Shown here piece after piece: positions 1-10,447 of a stretch of 64,000 nt of DNA (position 1 is the stretch's first letter; every line of letters starts with the position of its first letter). Source of the DNA: Chionoecetes opilio. Lineage: Eukaryota > Arthropoda > Malacostraca > Decapoda > Majidae. Location of the stretch: contig JACEEZ010010163.1 in the NCBI GenBank assembly GCA_016584305.1, positions 1 to 64,000 on the forward strand, given 5' to 3'. Made by a program: the position numbers and the translations under genes. Below the pieces are notes generated by a model. It searched no databases. It had not been told where the DNA came from and saw nothing but the letters and a program-made list of their open reading frames with translations.

Positions 1-1230
1 ATTTCGGTCCCCACCCATAGGAATTTAAACCGGTAATCAACCCAAAAAGGCGACAAATACCCATGATTCTGCGAAGACATTTATTACCAAGACTCGATTA
101 GTCTCTAAAGTCGCAATTTAGTGTCCATTTTCAAAACCATAAGTAGACAGGATCCGGACTTGAAGACCAATCTTTGTCCTCCTGCACAGGTACCGCACGC
201 CAATATCCGCTTACGAGTCCATAACACGTGGGCTATGCCACTCCGCCGTAAGACTCTTGACGTGACCCGCCGTCATTATAGACTGCGCTAACAAGATGTA
301 AGACTTTCCAAGATCTAAATGTCCTCGCCGTACACATGAACAGACTGTACTTTTTCATCTTGTAAGCCTGGACCTAAGCCTAAACACCTGGACCTTGGTC
401 TTGAGCCAGGACACCTCAAGTCTCAAAGGCTTTGCCTCCTCGTGCAGCGCCTCGAAGCCATCACCAGGCCTTCGCGACTCAGCAAAGATTACTGCATCAT
501 CGTCAAAAATAAAATCAGTGATCTTGGGTGTTGCCGAGGGATGCCCCACAATCACTTTGATCTACAACTTTCCCCAAATACCCAGTCCATAAAGTGTTGA
601 AAAGTGATGGGGCAGGGACGCACCCTTGCCTCACTCCTGTATTCACAGGAAAGAAGCTGGATACACCTCCCCCACACTTCACAGCACTCTCAGTCCCAGA
701 ATACAGACCATTTTATAAAAACCAATAGTCCTTGCAGGAATCCCTCGAAGTCACAGAAGATCCCAGAGTGACTCACGATGCACTGAGTCAAACGCCTTCT
801 TGAGATCAACATAGGCTGCAAGCATCCCCTGTCGAAACTCACGTCGGCGTTCCACCAGGACACGAAGCGCTAGGATACGGTCCGTTGTTGACTTACCAGG
901 CGTGAACCCAGACTGCTGAGTCTCTGATGCTTCACCAGATGACTGCGAATTCGTGTCAGAAATAGATGGGCAAGCACCTTGCCGGGTACCCGGGAGCATG
1001 TAATACCGCGGTAATTGTTGCAGTCCTGACGGTCCCCTTTCCCTTTCCAGATAGGGAGGACCAGCCCCCTTTTCCAGTCAGGGGAATGGTACCTGATTGC
1101 CACAAAGGCAGTCAGGACAGCATGCAACTGATATTACAAAAAACCCCTGCCTTTCTACCCTTCAACTTTGCTACAGCCTCTCTGACTTCGTCAAGAGAGG
1201 TGCGGTTTCGTCAATACCGCGGGCATTCTG
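1..1230 (-). pseudogene. LINE reverse transcriptase fragment
   Basis: Decayed non-LTR retrotransposon pol. Read on the minus strand, the motifs appear in correct order but in different frames: an upstream LDEVRE-like segment (near 1190), WKRGLVLPIWKGKGDRQD then NNYRGIT (about 1110-1010), SGFTPGKSTTDRILALRV and YVDLKKAFDSVHRESLW (about 925-760, first catalytic Asp region), DFIFDDDAVIFAES (about 520-470, the FADD-type catalytic box with an altered first residue), then a thumb/C-terminal piece KWTLN...GNKCLRRIMG (about 140-60). At least three frameshifts separate these blocks and the copy runs off the left edge. The family resemblance (RTE-like elements abundant in decapod genomes) is from recognition of the motifs. 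It is non-functional as given, and I see no endonuclease domain in the window for this copy. Confidence 0.9.
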
Positions 1231-1239
1231 TAACATTCG

Positions 1240-1340
1240 GGTTTCAACCTAGTTGTAACATACAGGAAAAGAGCTATGCTCGTACTGTCCCATCTCCAAA
1301 TCTACTATTATCCAGTTTGCCTTAGAAGTCCTGAATACTT
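1240..1340 (-). mobile_element. LINE 3' tail fragment
   Basis: About 100 bp starting near 'cctagttgtaacatacagg' matches the terminal part of the LINE 3' tails at 1741-2340, 6760-7410 and 9420-10090. It is the extreme 3' end of a LINE read on the minus strand (the end that reads out to 'caactagg'). It abuts the RT fragment to its left, which belongs to a different LINE family. Confidence 0.7.
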
Positions 1341-1740
1341 CTTGCATTAATCACTTTTGCATCAAGGATTCCCTTACCGCGGACACTTATTTAATGCAGA
1401 TTTGGCTTTAGTTAGGAGGTTAAAGCATGGGATTAGGCTTGGTTAGGTTAGTGAGTGAATCACAGGGGGGGTTAGGTTAGTTTAATTTTCATTTTTGTTA
1501 AAAAAAGTCTTTATTTTGGGGGTCAGGAAGGGATTAATCCATTTTTATATATTTTTCATATGGAAAAATGGGTTTGGTTTTTAGAACAATTTTTTTGGGA
1601 ATGAATTAAGTTAGAAACCCGGGGGATTCTGTATCCATTTTCTCCCCGTCTTTAGTACCTCCAAAAAAAAATAGTTTTTTTTTTCCCTCCGTTTTTTCCC
1701 TTCATTTCTGTTTTATATATGTGTTGTGTTTTTTACCTAA
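1341..1740. other. No gene seen; TTAGG-like words
   Basis: No coding signal. Around 1415-1485 there are several GGTTAGG/GTTAGG words that recall the arthropod telomere unit TTAGG, but they are isolated, not an array. Homopolymer-rich stretches suggest poor consensus quality from here on. Confidence 0.4.
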
Positions 1741-2340
1741 TTGATTTACCTATTGTAACATACAGGAAAAAAGCTATGCTCGTATGTCCCGTCTCCAATC
1801 TCTATTATCCATTGCCTTTGAAGCCTAATACTTTTTGCATTAATCATTTTGCTCAAGGTTGTTCCAGGCTTCTTGCGGGAAGCTTATTTTTTTATATCCC
1901 CTTGCTGTTGCCTTTTCAATTTCTTTTCATGACCTCTTGTACTTCTTCTCCCACACAAAAATCTTCTCTATCAATTTTTTCCCAGACCCTTTGATCTCTA
2001 ACCGCTAAAAAATTCCCCCCCTTTCCTTCTTTTCTAAAGTTTTGGGGGGTTTTAGTCTTGAAAGTCTTTCTTATATGGTAAATCTCTCAGCTTGGACCCA
2101 TTTTTTGTGGCTGCTCTTTGTATTCTCTCAATCTTCCTTATATCCTTCTTTTTATGTGGTGCCCAAAATAAATGCCGCATATTCCAAATCTTGGCGAATA
2201 AAGGATGTTATCAATTCTTGCATCTTTTCATCCAGATTTTAAAATCCCATTCTATATTCCCAGCACTGATATGTTCTACTGTGATCTTGTTTATATCTTC
2301 TCTGGTGACAAATTGTCCTTAAATCCATACCCCCAGATTT
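1741..2340 (-). pseudogene. LINE C-terminal/3' end, degraded copy
   Basis: This is the same minus-strand LINE 3' module as at 6760-7410 and 9420-10090. It contains the segment that in cleaner copies translates to APSLRDLTY...LPTLEKRRERGD, the tail downstream of the RT domain, plus upstream sequence corresponding to KHINKITGDTYQLLR-like and EYAAVIWS-like text. Many indels compared with 9420-10090 leave no open frame. Confidence 0.75.
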
Positions 2341-2841
2341 TTTTTCGCCCTTTGTTTTGATTACACTGGTCGACACCAAAAATGATTCCGAGTTCATTGT
2401 GTGTGGTTGGAAAGCTTTTTCGTGCTATTTTAAAATTGCATTGCTTTCTCTAGCAGGATATTTTTTGAATATCGCTTTTAAATTTAATGCTATTATAATT
2501 TTACATATATAATTAATATTAATAAAAACAATCCCCCACTTTAAATATATTTTTACTCGAAATTTAAAATTCGGGTGGTGCCTGGGGGCTTTTAGGCCTA
2601 AGGACATTCTGGCAAAAAATATACTTAAATTATTTTTCCAAATATATCCAAAAATTTGGCCACATTTTGGAAATATCCGAAAATATCCCCAAACAGTAAA
2701 TTTGACTTTATATATTTTAATATAAAATATATATTATTATTTAGATATATTTTAAAATATATATATATATATATATAAAATATAATTATATATATATTTT
2801 GGAACACAATTCGAGATTTTTTTGAGAGAAAGATGCGCTAT
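2341..2841. repeat. AT-rich tract with (TA)n
   Basis: Very AT-rich, with TA/TATA runs at about 2460-2540 and 2705-2800. The short minus ORFs here are all Ile/Tyr/Lys text from low-complexity DNA. No gene supported. Confidence 0.6.
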
Positions 2842-2873
2842 TTCGAAGAACATCAGTCTGGGTGTTCTTCGAA
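2842..2873. other. Perfect 11-bp inverted repeat (hairpin)
   Basis: TTCGAAGAACA at 2842-2852 is matched by TGTTCTTCGAA at 2863-2873 across a 10-nt loop. A wider, imperfect symmetry (GAGATTT near 2811, AAATCTC near 2881) surrounds it. It lies just past the 3' end of the decayed gene at 2880-4400 and could be a MITE remnant. Confidence 0.6.
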
Positions 2874-2879
2874 GAACTC

Positions 2880-4400
2880 AAATCTCAAATTGGTATTAAA
2901 TATACATATGATCAAAACAAACCTCCCAAAAGTACCCCCCTGCCCATATACATGAAAAGTGTTTCTGTTTTGCTTTTTCGTTTGTAGGAGCACCCCTTTT
3001 TTCAGGGTTTGAGCGCCAGAAATGTCCCCTATCATTTTGGGACGAATCGTCCTTGGTATGGGGGGTTTCCTGGTGGCAATGTCCTGGGGGAAAACTTTCC
3101 CCCCTGCTCTCACTGACCCGCCCCAAAAGATTGTTGGAAAAAATAAAGATTAAGGAAAATTGGTTTTTGAGGACACCCCGACCCCAAGCGCAGGAAACTC
3201 TTAAACATGTAATTTACAAGCTCCTCATAATTCTGCTCAACATTACCTAGGTAGTTCTTTAAAACACCCCAAAAAGCTCTTCCAAGCAGTTTTTTCAGGG
3301 GCGTTGGCTTTTTTAAAAAGTCATCATCATTGAGTATTGACAAATTTTGGGGGCCATTGAAAACACCTGCCTTTATTTTTGGCTTCAGTACAGTGCGTTC
3401 AAATTTTGCTAAAAAATACTGAAGCCGCACATTTTGACCAGGGCCTTCACAAATTTTTTTAACCCAAGTTTCAGATGCAATGGAGGTAAGAAAACCTTTT
3501 TCCTGTAAACAAAGGTTTGTAAAACAGTTGAACCCCCAGGTAGTCTTTGGGTCGTGTCCATTCCTTTTGTTTGTAATGTTTGCTGTCCGCTCAGACCCCA
3601 AAAAACAAAGAAAACCATGTGTTTGTGTAACCTAACTGGATCCTAAAAGAAAGGAGATTACCTTCGGCCCCCCCACGGGTTCCACTGATGTTCTTCATTT
3701 TTAAACAGCAGATAAAAGTCTCATAGTTTCACTTTTTTCTCTTTCAGGGCCACCCAAATTTGGGAACACTGGGAAAGTTTATTCCTTTATCGAAGAAGGG
3801 TTTTAGAGTTTTTTTTTCCTGAATCTATGAACACCGCCACTCTTATCATAAGTTAGACTCCAAGTTTTTTCCATGAGTGTGTCACATCAAACAGTAACAA
3901 GCTTGTGTTCCATCTTAAAGAAGTTTAAAAGTTCTTTATTTTACGATGAAACGTGGTGATGAAATCCTTTTTTGTAGAAAATTCCATTCCTTGAGAGAGA
4001 TCCAAGGACTTCATTTTCTCCTTGGGAAATCTAGGTCCCTGGGCGGTCATGTAGCATTTCCGATGAAAATTTGGGCTTCGTTGTCTGCCATTTTTTGAAA
4101 GTCTGTATCCAGGGGTTATCCTCCTCGTTCGAATCTGATTCCTTTAGCACTTGCAAGGAACATTGGAATGGGAATCAGGACCATGTGGCACGCCGATGCA
4201 GAAGGTACGTCGGGATCCTATTTTAGCCCCTTTTTTTACTAATACCCTTTGTTTTTATGAGGCAGAAGAGCTCGTATGTGTCCTTTTGTTCACGCCAAAC
4301 CATTGGGGATGGAATGCCATGCCTGAGGGCCCCGTTTGCCACCATCCATTCATTAAAGTGTTCCACAGGGGTTGCAGCTAGTGAGGGGGCCCCCCTTCTT
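2880..4400 (-). pseudogene. Decayed copy of an arthropod multicopy gene family
   Basis: Read on the minus strand, a long protein can be followed through several frameshifts. Near 4380-4290 it gives HFNEWMVANGALRHGIPSP-like text, near 4220-4150 PVPHGPD-like text, near 3640-3600 GYTK then FFVFWGLSG (an FLCLWDSR-like motif), near 3500-3450 VFLPPLHLKLGL and KFVKAL, near 3400-3110 an open stretch of 163 codons with VFNGPQ, GVLKNYLGN, NYEELVNYM and LGSGC, then near 3090-3030 FPQDIATRK (a GERFHQDI-like motif). I recognise this order from a widespread multi-copy arthropod/cnidarian protein family that often surrounds transposons. I do not know its function and cannot rule out a transposon-borne gene. 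The lesions may be partly sequencing error, since this zone is low quality. Confidence 0.65.
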
Positions 4401-5039
4401 TTCTTGCACCTATACGGGACTTTAAGTAATGCAGATAAGCTGCTTTAACCTTCTTTGTAAAGGTTTTCTTCAGACTGTCGGGTAAAAAATTTCCCCAAAA
4501 CTTATTAAAAAAAAACTGTCCCGATGCATTCACAAGTTCGGCGCTCCACACAGCCCCGGGGACAAGGTCTATATACGGTAAACCAACTAAAATTAGGACC
4601 CACTAAAACAAAAACATCATATCTGCAAAGAAAAATTAAAAAATTTAAAAGATGTCAATAGCTGTAGGCGTAGGTAAAAATGTACTAACACCCGCTAACC
4701 CCCGCCAATACGCAGCGCGCACACCCTCCCTGTCCCCGCACAAACCACACTATCAAAAACTGCCTGCCCTAATTAGGGTTTAGAAAAAAAAAGATTAAAA
4801 GTTTAAAATGAAAAAAATTGGTGAAACCTATTTTTGCTGTTTTACCCCTATTTTTTTAGAATTGCGTCTGGTTTTCAAAAATGGACGTGATAGAGTTGAT
4901 GAACATCAATTCGAGTTCAGCAGGGGCGATTTACCTATAAGCACTTCATTTATCCAGAACCATATCTTCGATTTTTTTTTTTGCCCGTTTATCCAATTAT
5001 TTTTCCCCTCGAATACTTTCCTCTCTGTCTCTTTTTTCT
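4401..5039. other. No identifiable feature
   Basis: AT-rich and low quality. It probably contains more 5' sequence of the decayed gene on its left and LINE C-terminal sequence on its right, but I could not anchor either. The open frame at 4808-5041 has no recognisable domain. Confidence 0.3.
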
Positions 5040-6735
5040 AAAAAAATGCCATTTCCATCACTTTCACTTTTTGGGATTAAAAACCCCCTTTCCCATATTT
5101 GATCCTCTGAAAAATCTTATCTAATCCATTTGTAAATCCTCACATCCTTTTACTTTTACTTTTCTTAGTAATTTGCATCATCAGCGAATAAACTCAAAAA
5201 CGTTTACTCCTTCTTCTATCATTTACATAGACCAAAAACTCAGGGCCAATACTACCCTTTAGGAAAATCCCTTTCAACTGCACCTTCTGATTTTTTATCT
5301 TTTTTTACTGTTCTCATCTTCTGTTGCTCAAAAGTCTTCCATACTTCAGCAAACCCACCCTTCAATCCTCCTACATTTTACTTTCCGAGCTCTCTTTTGA
5401 GGGACCTTTTCAAAAGCCTTCCTTAGGTCCAAGAAAAGCAAACACCCACCCCTCTCTTTTCCCGGTCCATCATCACTCCGAGTAAAAGCTCAAAAAATTT
5501 CGTTGTACATGACTTCCCCCCTCAAATCCAAAAATGGCCACCTGCAAGTGTGTTTGTCTCTTCCAAATTTTCAACCATCTGTCCTTCCAATTTTTTTACA
5601 CATTTTTGCCACTACCTGTTAAAGAAATGGCCTGTAATTTTGGTTCTTCTTTGTCTTCCTTTGTGAATTGGCACAATATTTGCTCTTTTCCAAACAAACG
5701 GGCTCTGCTCCCTTGGTGAAATCTAATTTCACTATGTCTTTTCCCGCAGTTGGTTACTGCACTCTTTCATAATCCCGTTCGACACTCCTCTGGACCCCGG
5801 GGGTTTTTCCACATCTTTACTTTCCATTAGCCCTTTTTTTCTATTTCGTCTACTTTTATGCTTCCATTTTATTTTCTTTTGCTATTATATTTTTCGTTTT
5901 AAATCACTTTCTCTTGTAATACAGTCTTAACACTTATTACACCTCCCTGTTTTATCATCTTCATACACTAGCCTTTTACCTTCAGCTTATCTATTCCCTT
6001 TCCCTTTTTTTTTTCATTTTTCCATTAATTAATTTGTAGAGAATTTTGGTTCTTCTTACATTTTTCTATTTATTCCTCTCAAATTACTTTCTTCTTTCTT
6101 TCGGTTTTTACATATCATTTCTAGTTTTTTTTTTACTTCTCCCAAGTTGCTGCCACCTTTTTTCCCCCAAAAATTCCATGTTTTTTTTTTTCTATCTTTC
6201 TAATTTACATTTTTTGTTAAACCCTTCATTTTTTTCTTTTCTTTTGAAACTTTCCTTGGGGAAAATAACTATTTATTCCTTCGGTGTAAAATTTGGATGA
6301 ATCATCCCTTTTTTGGGGGACTCGTTGCTCATGGAAATTCTCCGTCTGCTTCCGAAAAATGTTCTTAATCCGTCAAAGTCTGCTTTTCCCTAATTGTATT
6401 TCCTTTTTTTGTTCTTTTTTTCTCCCCTTTTTTTCTATCATTTCTTCAAAATTAATAAGACATGGCACTCTTTCCAAATGGGCACTGTAAATCATTTTTC
6501 TAATTATTCCCGTTTTTTCGTCAATGTAGGTCTGTCTTGATGGTTTTTTTGTACCTCTGAAACTTGTGTTTTCTTACCACTGAGTCATGATGTTATTCTT
6601 ACCAAATCCAAAAATATACCCCCCCATAGTTTTTCCTCCTTTGTATATCATTCTTCCCCAAAAATTCTTTGCAATTTAAAAATTCCCATCAAAATTATGT
6701 TCCCATTTTCCATAGTATTTTTTAAACTTTGCTTG
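5040..6735 (-). pseudogene. LINE endonuclease-RT, degraded copy 1
   Basis: CR1/Jockey-type LINE ORF2 read right to left. The endonuclease C-terminus is at about 6720-6300 (homologous to the cleaner copy at 8960-9400), then a charged linker with KAPGP(D)-like text near 5800. The RT follows: ANIVPIHKG-like near 5685-5657, FLDLRKAFEKVPQKRA near 5440-5390 (palm motif A), GPEFLVYVND-like near 5260-5225, SLFADDA near 5190-5170 (catalytic box), then KCKVME-like text near 5060. There are multiple frameshifts and homopolymer expansions, so part of the damage may be base-calling error. Beyond about 5755 this copy extends further left than the cleaner copy because the latter starts at the N join. Confidence 0.85.
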
Positions 6736-7475
6736 TGCTGTGGTGTGTGTGTGTTTTTGTATTTACCAATTTTATTTCCCCAGTTGTAAAATAAAGGAAA
6801 AAAGAGCTATGCTCGTCTGTCCCGTCCCAAATCTACTTTATCCAGCTTTCCCTTTGAAGTCCTGAATACTTTCTGCATTAATCCCTTTGGCATCAAGGCT
6901 GTTCCAAGCTTCTATGCTTCTATACGGGAAGCTGTATTTTTTTTTTGTCCCTCTTGCATGTTGTCCTTTTCAATTTCTTCTCATGACCTCTTGCACTTCT
7001 ATCGTCCCACAAAAACAGATCATCTCTATCAATTTTTTCCAGGCCCTTTGATGCTCTATACACTGCTATAAAATCTCCCCTTTCTCTTCTTTCTCAAGAG
7101 TTGGGAGTTTTAGTCTTGAAAGTCTTTCCTCATAGGGTAAATCTCTCAGGTTTTGGAGCCATTTTTGTGGCTGCTCTTTGTATTCTCTCAATCTTCCTTA
7201 TATCCTTCTTTTATGTGGGTGACCAAATCACTGCCGCATATTCCAACCTTGGTCGAATCAAAGATGTTATCAATTTCTTAATCATCTCTTCATCCAAAAT
7301 ATTTGAATGCCTTTCCTTATATTCCTCAGCAACTGATATGTACCCTCCTGTGATCTTGTTTATATGCTTCTCAGGACAAATTATCCGTAATCACACTCCC
7401 AGATTTTTTCGACCGGTGTGTGTGTGGTGTGTGTGTGGTGTGTGTGGTGTGTGTGTGTTGTTGGTGTGTGTGACT
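6736..7475 (-). pseudogene. LINE C-terminal/3' end between two (GT)n tracts, copy 1
   Basis: Degraded duplicate of 9405-10150. The minus strand carries DLGV-like, EYAAVIWS-like and APSLRDLTY/LEKRRERGD-like blocks of a LINE tail. It is bracketed by GT-rich microsatellite at 6738-6755 and 7415-7470. As a 5'-truncated insertion (about 0.65 kb) this is ordinary LINE biology. Confidence 0.8.
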
Positions 7476-7552
7476 TCAATACTGAAATTAAAGTACAGTT
7501 ATTAACACATTATAACATTATCCTTCATGCATTTCATGCTAGTAGTACTTAC

Positions 7553-7776
7553 ACTTGTTTCTCTGAGATAGTTTTCATCAAAAGGATCATCAGAGTCTCC
7601 TGGATTAGGCTTCTGCATAATGGTATTTTTTGGGCCAGTTATCTTGAGGAGATCAGGATAAAGAGACTGAGAGCTGCAACTATGAGCTCATCTCCCATTT
7701 TGAATAGTGTAGGGGGGAGGGTATTCCCCTGGACTATGTACAGTGAAAGGGTTTTTTCTTGAGCCCCACACTCATT
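7553..7776 (-). CDS. Candidate host exon, unidentified, copy 1
   Basis: On the minus strand a TTACAG acceptor is followed by an exon ending in ...NYLRETS and then a strong GTAAGT donor (complement of 7547-7552). The first part reads NECGAQEKT-like, and after one small frame change the second part reads SLYPDLLKITGPKNT, KPNPGDSDDPFDENYLRETS. The frame break falls exactly where the two copies (here and 10229-10447) disagree by 1-2 bases, so it is probably a consensus error. The result is acidic, about 73 codons, with no domain I recognise. It is unlike any transposon protein I know. The acceptor lacks a strong polypyrimidine tract, so a chance ORF remains possible. Confidence 0.35.
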
Positions 7777-8365
7777 CTGTAATTTACAACAAATTGTGCA
7801 GTTAAGATTACTATGGAGTCACCCAAGGGATATAACATGATACTCTGCAGCTGTAAGGTTTGCAGAATAAGACCAAAAAGCAGAAACAGGATAATACAAA
7901 CCTACTACAGTTGACTTTTACTCAAGTTTACGACAACAAATTCCCAAGATAAAAAAATTAAAAATGATGAGCTTTTGGGATTATGTTATGCATAATAAAA
8001 GGAAATAAATACTACACCCAAAAACTTCTAGGATTCCCTAGTAAAGAAGGTAAGACCACAGTTGTAATATTCAACTCCAACATTTGAGAATATCATGTTT
8101 AAGTAAGAAATAGTAGTCACACATGCCATTTGGCCTTCACAGAATCAGTGCATTATACAGTATTGCCATAAAAAATACTGTCCATGCAGCACTTCAATTC
8201 TACACATTCAAAAATCACATCTCTCGTACCCTTGAAAACCACTAGACGAAAAGTAAAAAAGCCCCCCCCGTACACTGATCCCAAGACCCAAAACCAAGAA
8301 AACCACCCCTATTTAACCCCCCAAAGGCTACAGTAGACGTCTACTAGGGATACCAGGGGGGGCCA
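7777..8365. other. Intron-like flank, no gene seen
   Basis: Single-copy-looking, AT-rich sequence duplicated at 10448-10985. The last 100 bp before the N at 8366 lose alignment to the duplicate and become homopolymer-rich (runs of C, A and G), as expected for an unpolished contig end. Confidence 0.5.
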
Positions 8366-8366
8366 N
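8366..8366. other. Single N at a probable contig join
   Basis: One ambiguous base. The 2.6 kb to the left (5755-8360) and to the right (8380-10985) are the same locus in the same order, which marks the N as a join between overlapping contigs that were not collapsed. Confidence 0.8.
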
Positions 8367-8379
8367 AGAAAAAAGGGTC

Positions 8380-9400
8380 CCTCTTTCATAATCCAGTTCG
8401 ACCTCATCGGACCCGGGGCTTTTCTCACATCTTGACTTTCCATTAGCCTTTTTACTTCTATTACGTCTACTTTTATGTCTTCCATTATATTTTCTTTTGC
8501 TATTATTTTTTTCGTTTTAAATTCACTTTCTCTTGTAAATACAGTCTTAACACTTATTCATCACCTCGGCCTGTTGTAATGCATCTTCATACACTATGCC
8601 TTCTACCTTCAGCTTATCTATTCCTTCCTTTTTTTTTCATTTTTTCCATTAATATATCTGTAGAGAAGTTTGGGTTTTCATTCTTACATTTTTCTATTAT
8701 ATTCCTCTCATAGTTACTTTCTTCTTCTCTTCGGATTCTTACATATCATTTCTAGTTGTTTTGTACTTCTCCCAAAGGTTGCTGCCACCTTTTCTCCTCC
8801 AACTATTCCATGTTTTTTCTCTTTCTAGTCTTGCTAATTCACATTTTCTGTTAAACCATTCATTTTTTTTCTTTTCTCTGATAACTATCCTTGGAACATA
8901 ACTATTTATTCCTTCGGTGTAAATTCGGATGACTCCATCCCATTTTTTCTGGGAAACTCGTTGCTGCATGGAAATTACTCCAGTCTGTCTCTCCGAAAAA
9001 TTGTTCTTAATCCGTAAAAGTCTGCTTTTCCATAATTGTATCTTCCTTTCTTATGTTCTTCTTTTCTCCCCTCTTTTTTGCTATCATTTACTTCAAATTC
9101 AATAAGTACATGGTCACTCTTTCCAAGTGGGCACTGATAAATCATTTTACTAATTACTTCCAGTTCTTTCGTCAATAGTAGGTCTAGTCTTGATGGTTCT
9201 TTGCTACCTCTGAATCTTGTGTTCTCCTTAATCCACTGAGCCCATGATGTTATTCATTCCCAAAATCCAACAATATACCACCCCATGATTTTTTTCTCCT
9301 CCTTCAGTATATCATTTTTCCCCACAAACTTCTTTGCATTTAAAATCTCCCATCAAAATTATGTTCTCACTATTTTCCATAGTATTCTTTAAACATTTGC
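8380..9400 (-). pseudogene. LINE endonuclease and linker, copy 2
   Basis: The minus strand reads, from about 9390 down: NIILMGDFN (endonuclease GDFN motif), SWGGILLD, RFRGSKEPSRLDLL-like, then an open stretch with ELEVISKMIYQCPLGKSDHV (the S-D-H motif that ends an APE-type endonuclease) at 9175-9090. It continues YNYGKADFYGLR and a lysine/arginine-rich linker with EWFNRKCELARLEREKTW at 8870-8800, and ends at KAPGPDEVELWIMK-like text near 8400, the entry to the RT domain. The RT itself is cut off by the N. CR1/Jockey-like by motif order. Two or three frameshifts are visible. Confidence 0.88.
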
Positions 9401-9404
9401 TTGT

Positions 9405-10150
9405 GCGTGTGTGTGTGTGTGTGTGTTTGTGTATTTACCAATTTGTATTTACCTAGTTGTAACATATAGGAAAAGAGCTATGCTCGTACTGTCCCGTCTC
9501 CAATCTACTATTATCCAGCTTGCCTTTGAAGTCCTAAATACTTTTTGCTTTAAATCACTTTTGCATCAAGGCTGTTCCAAGCTTCTATGCTTCTATACGG
9601 GAAGCTGTATTTTTTTTTTTGTCCCTCTTGCATGTTGTTCCCTTTTCAATTTCTTCTCATTGACCTCTTGCACTTCTATCGTCCCACACAAACAGATCAT
9701 CTCTATCAATTTTTCCAGGCCCATTGATGCTCTATACACTGCTATAAAATCTCCCCTTTCTCTTCTTTTCTCAAGAGTTGGGAGTTTTAGTCTTGAAAGT
9801 CTTTCCCCATATGTTAAATCTCTCAGGCTTGGAGCCATTTTTGTGGCTGCTCTTTTTATTCTCTCAATCTTCCTTATATCCTTCTTTTTATGTGGTTGAC
9901 CAAATCACTGCCGCATATTCCACCTTGGTCGAAACAAAAATGTTATCAATTTCTTAAACATCTCTTCATCCAGATATTTGAATGCCATTCTTATATTCCT
10001 CCGCAACTGATATGTATCTCCTGTGATCTTGTTTATATGCTTCTCAGGTGACAAATTATCCGTAAACCACAACTCCCAGATCTTTTCGACCGTGTGTGTG
10101 TTGTTGTGGGGTGTGTGTGTGTGTGTGGTGTGTGTTTTGTGTGTGTGACT
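9405..10150 (-). pseudogene. LINE C-terminal/3' end between two (GT)n tracts, copy 2
   Basis: Best copy of the module. The minus-strand ORF at 9838-9593 reads MAPSLRDLTYGERLSRLKL, then LPTLEKRRERGDFIAVYRAS, the basic tail that follows the RT domain in many CR1-like elements. Upstream (to 10085) are DLGVVV, KHINKITGDTYQLLR-like and EYAAVIW-like blocks in other frames. The 3' end reaches 'caactaggtaaata' and then a (CA)n tail (9405-9425 on the + strand as GT). A second GT tract at 10093-10148 marks the 5'-truncated end. Confidence 0.88.
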
Positions 10151-10228
10151 TCAATACTGAAAATTTAAAGTACAGTTATTAACACATTATAACATTTTCC
10201 TTCATGCATTTCATGCTATAGTACTTAC

Positions 10229-10447
10229 ACTTGTTTCTCTGAGATAGTTTTCATCAAAAGGATCATCAGAGTCTCCTGGATTAGGCTTTCTGCTAAGGGT
10301 ATTTTTTGGGCCAGTTATCTTGAGGAGATCAGGGTAAAGAGACTGAAGCTGCAACTATGGCTCATCTCCCATCTGAATAGTGTAGGTGGAGGATACTTCC
10401 CCCGGACTATGTACAGTGAAGGTTTTCTCTTGAGCCCCACACTCATT
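10229..10447 (-). CDS. Candidate host exon, unidentified, copy 2
   Basis: Second and generally cleaner representation of the exon at 7553-7776. The TTACAG acceptor lies just above 10447 and the GTAAGT donor is the complement of 10223-10228. The N-terminal half reads NECGAQEKTFTVHSPGEVSS then TYTIQMGDE before an in-frame stop created by a missing base or two. The C-terminal half is KITGPKNT...KPNPGDSDDPFDENYLRETS. It is the same real-world exon as the first copy if the join interpretation is right. Function unknown. Confidence 0.35.

Noticed and set aside
1415..1500. Telomeric TTAGG array
   Set aside because: Only a few scattered GGTTAGG words, no uninterrupted run here or at 22483, 27545, 28940, 40870 or 48280.
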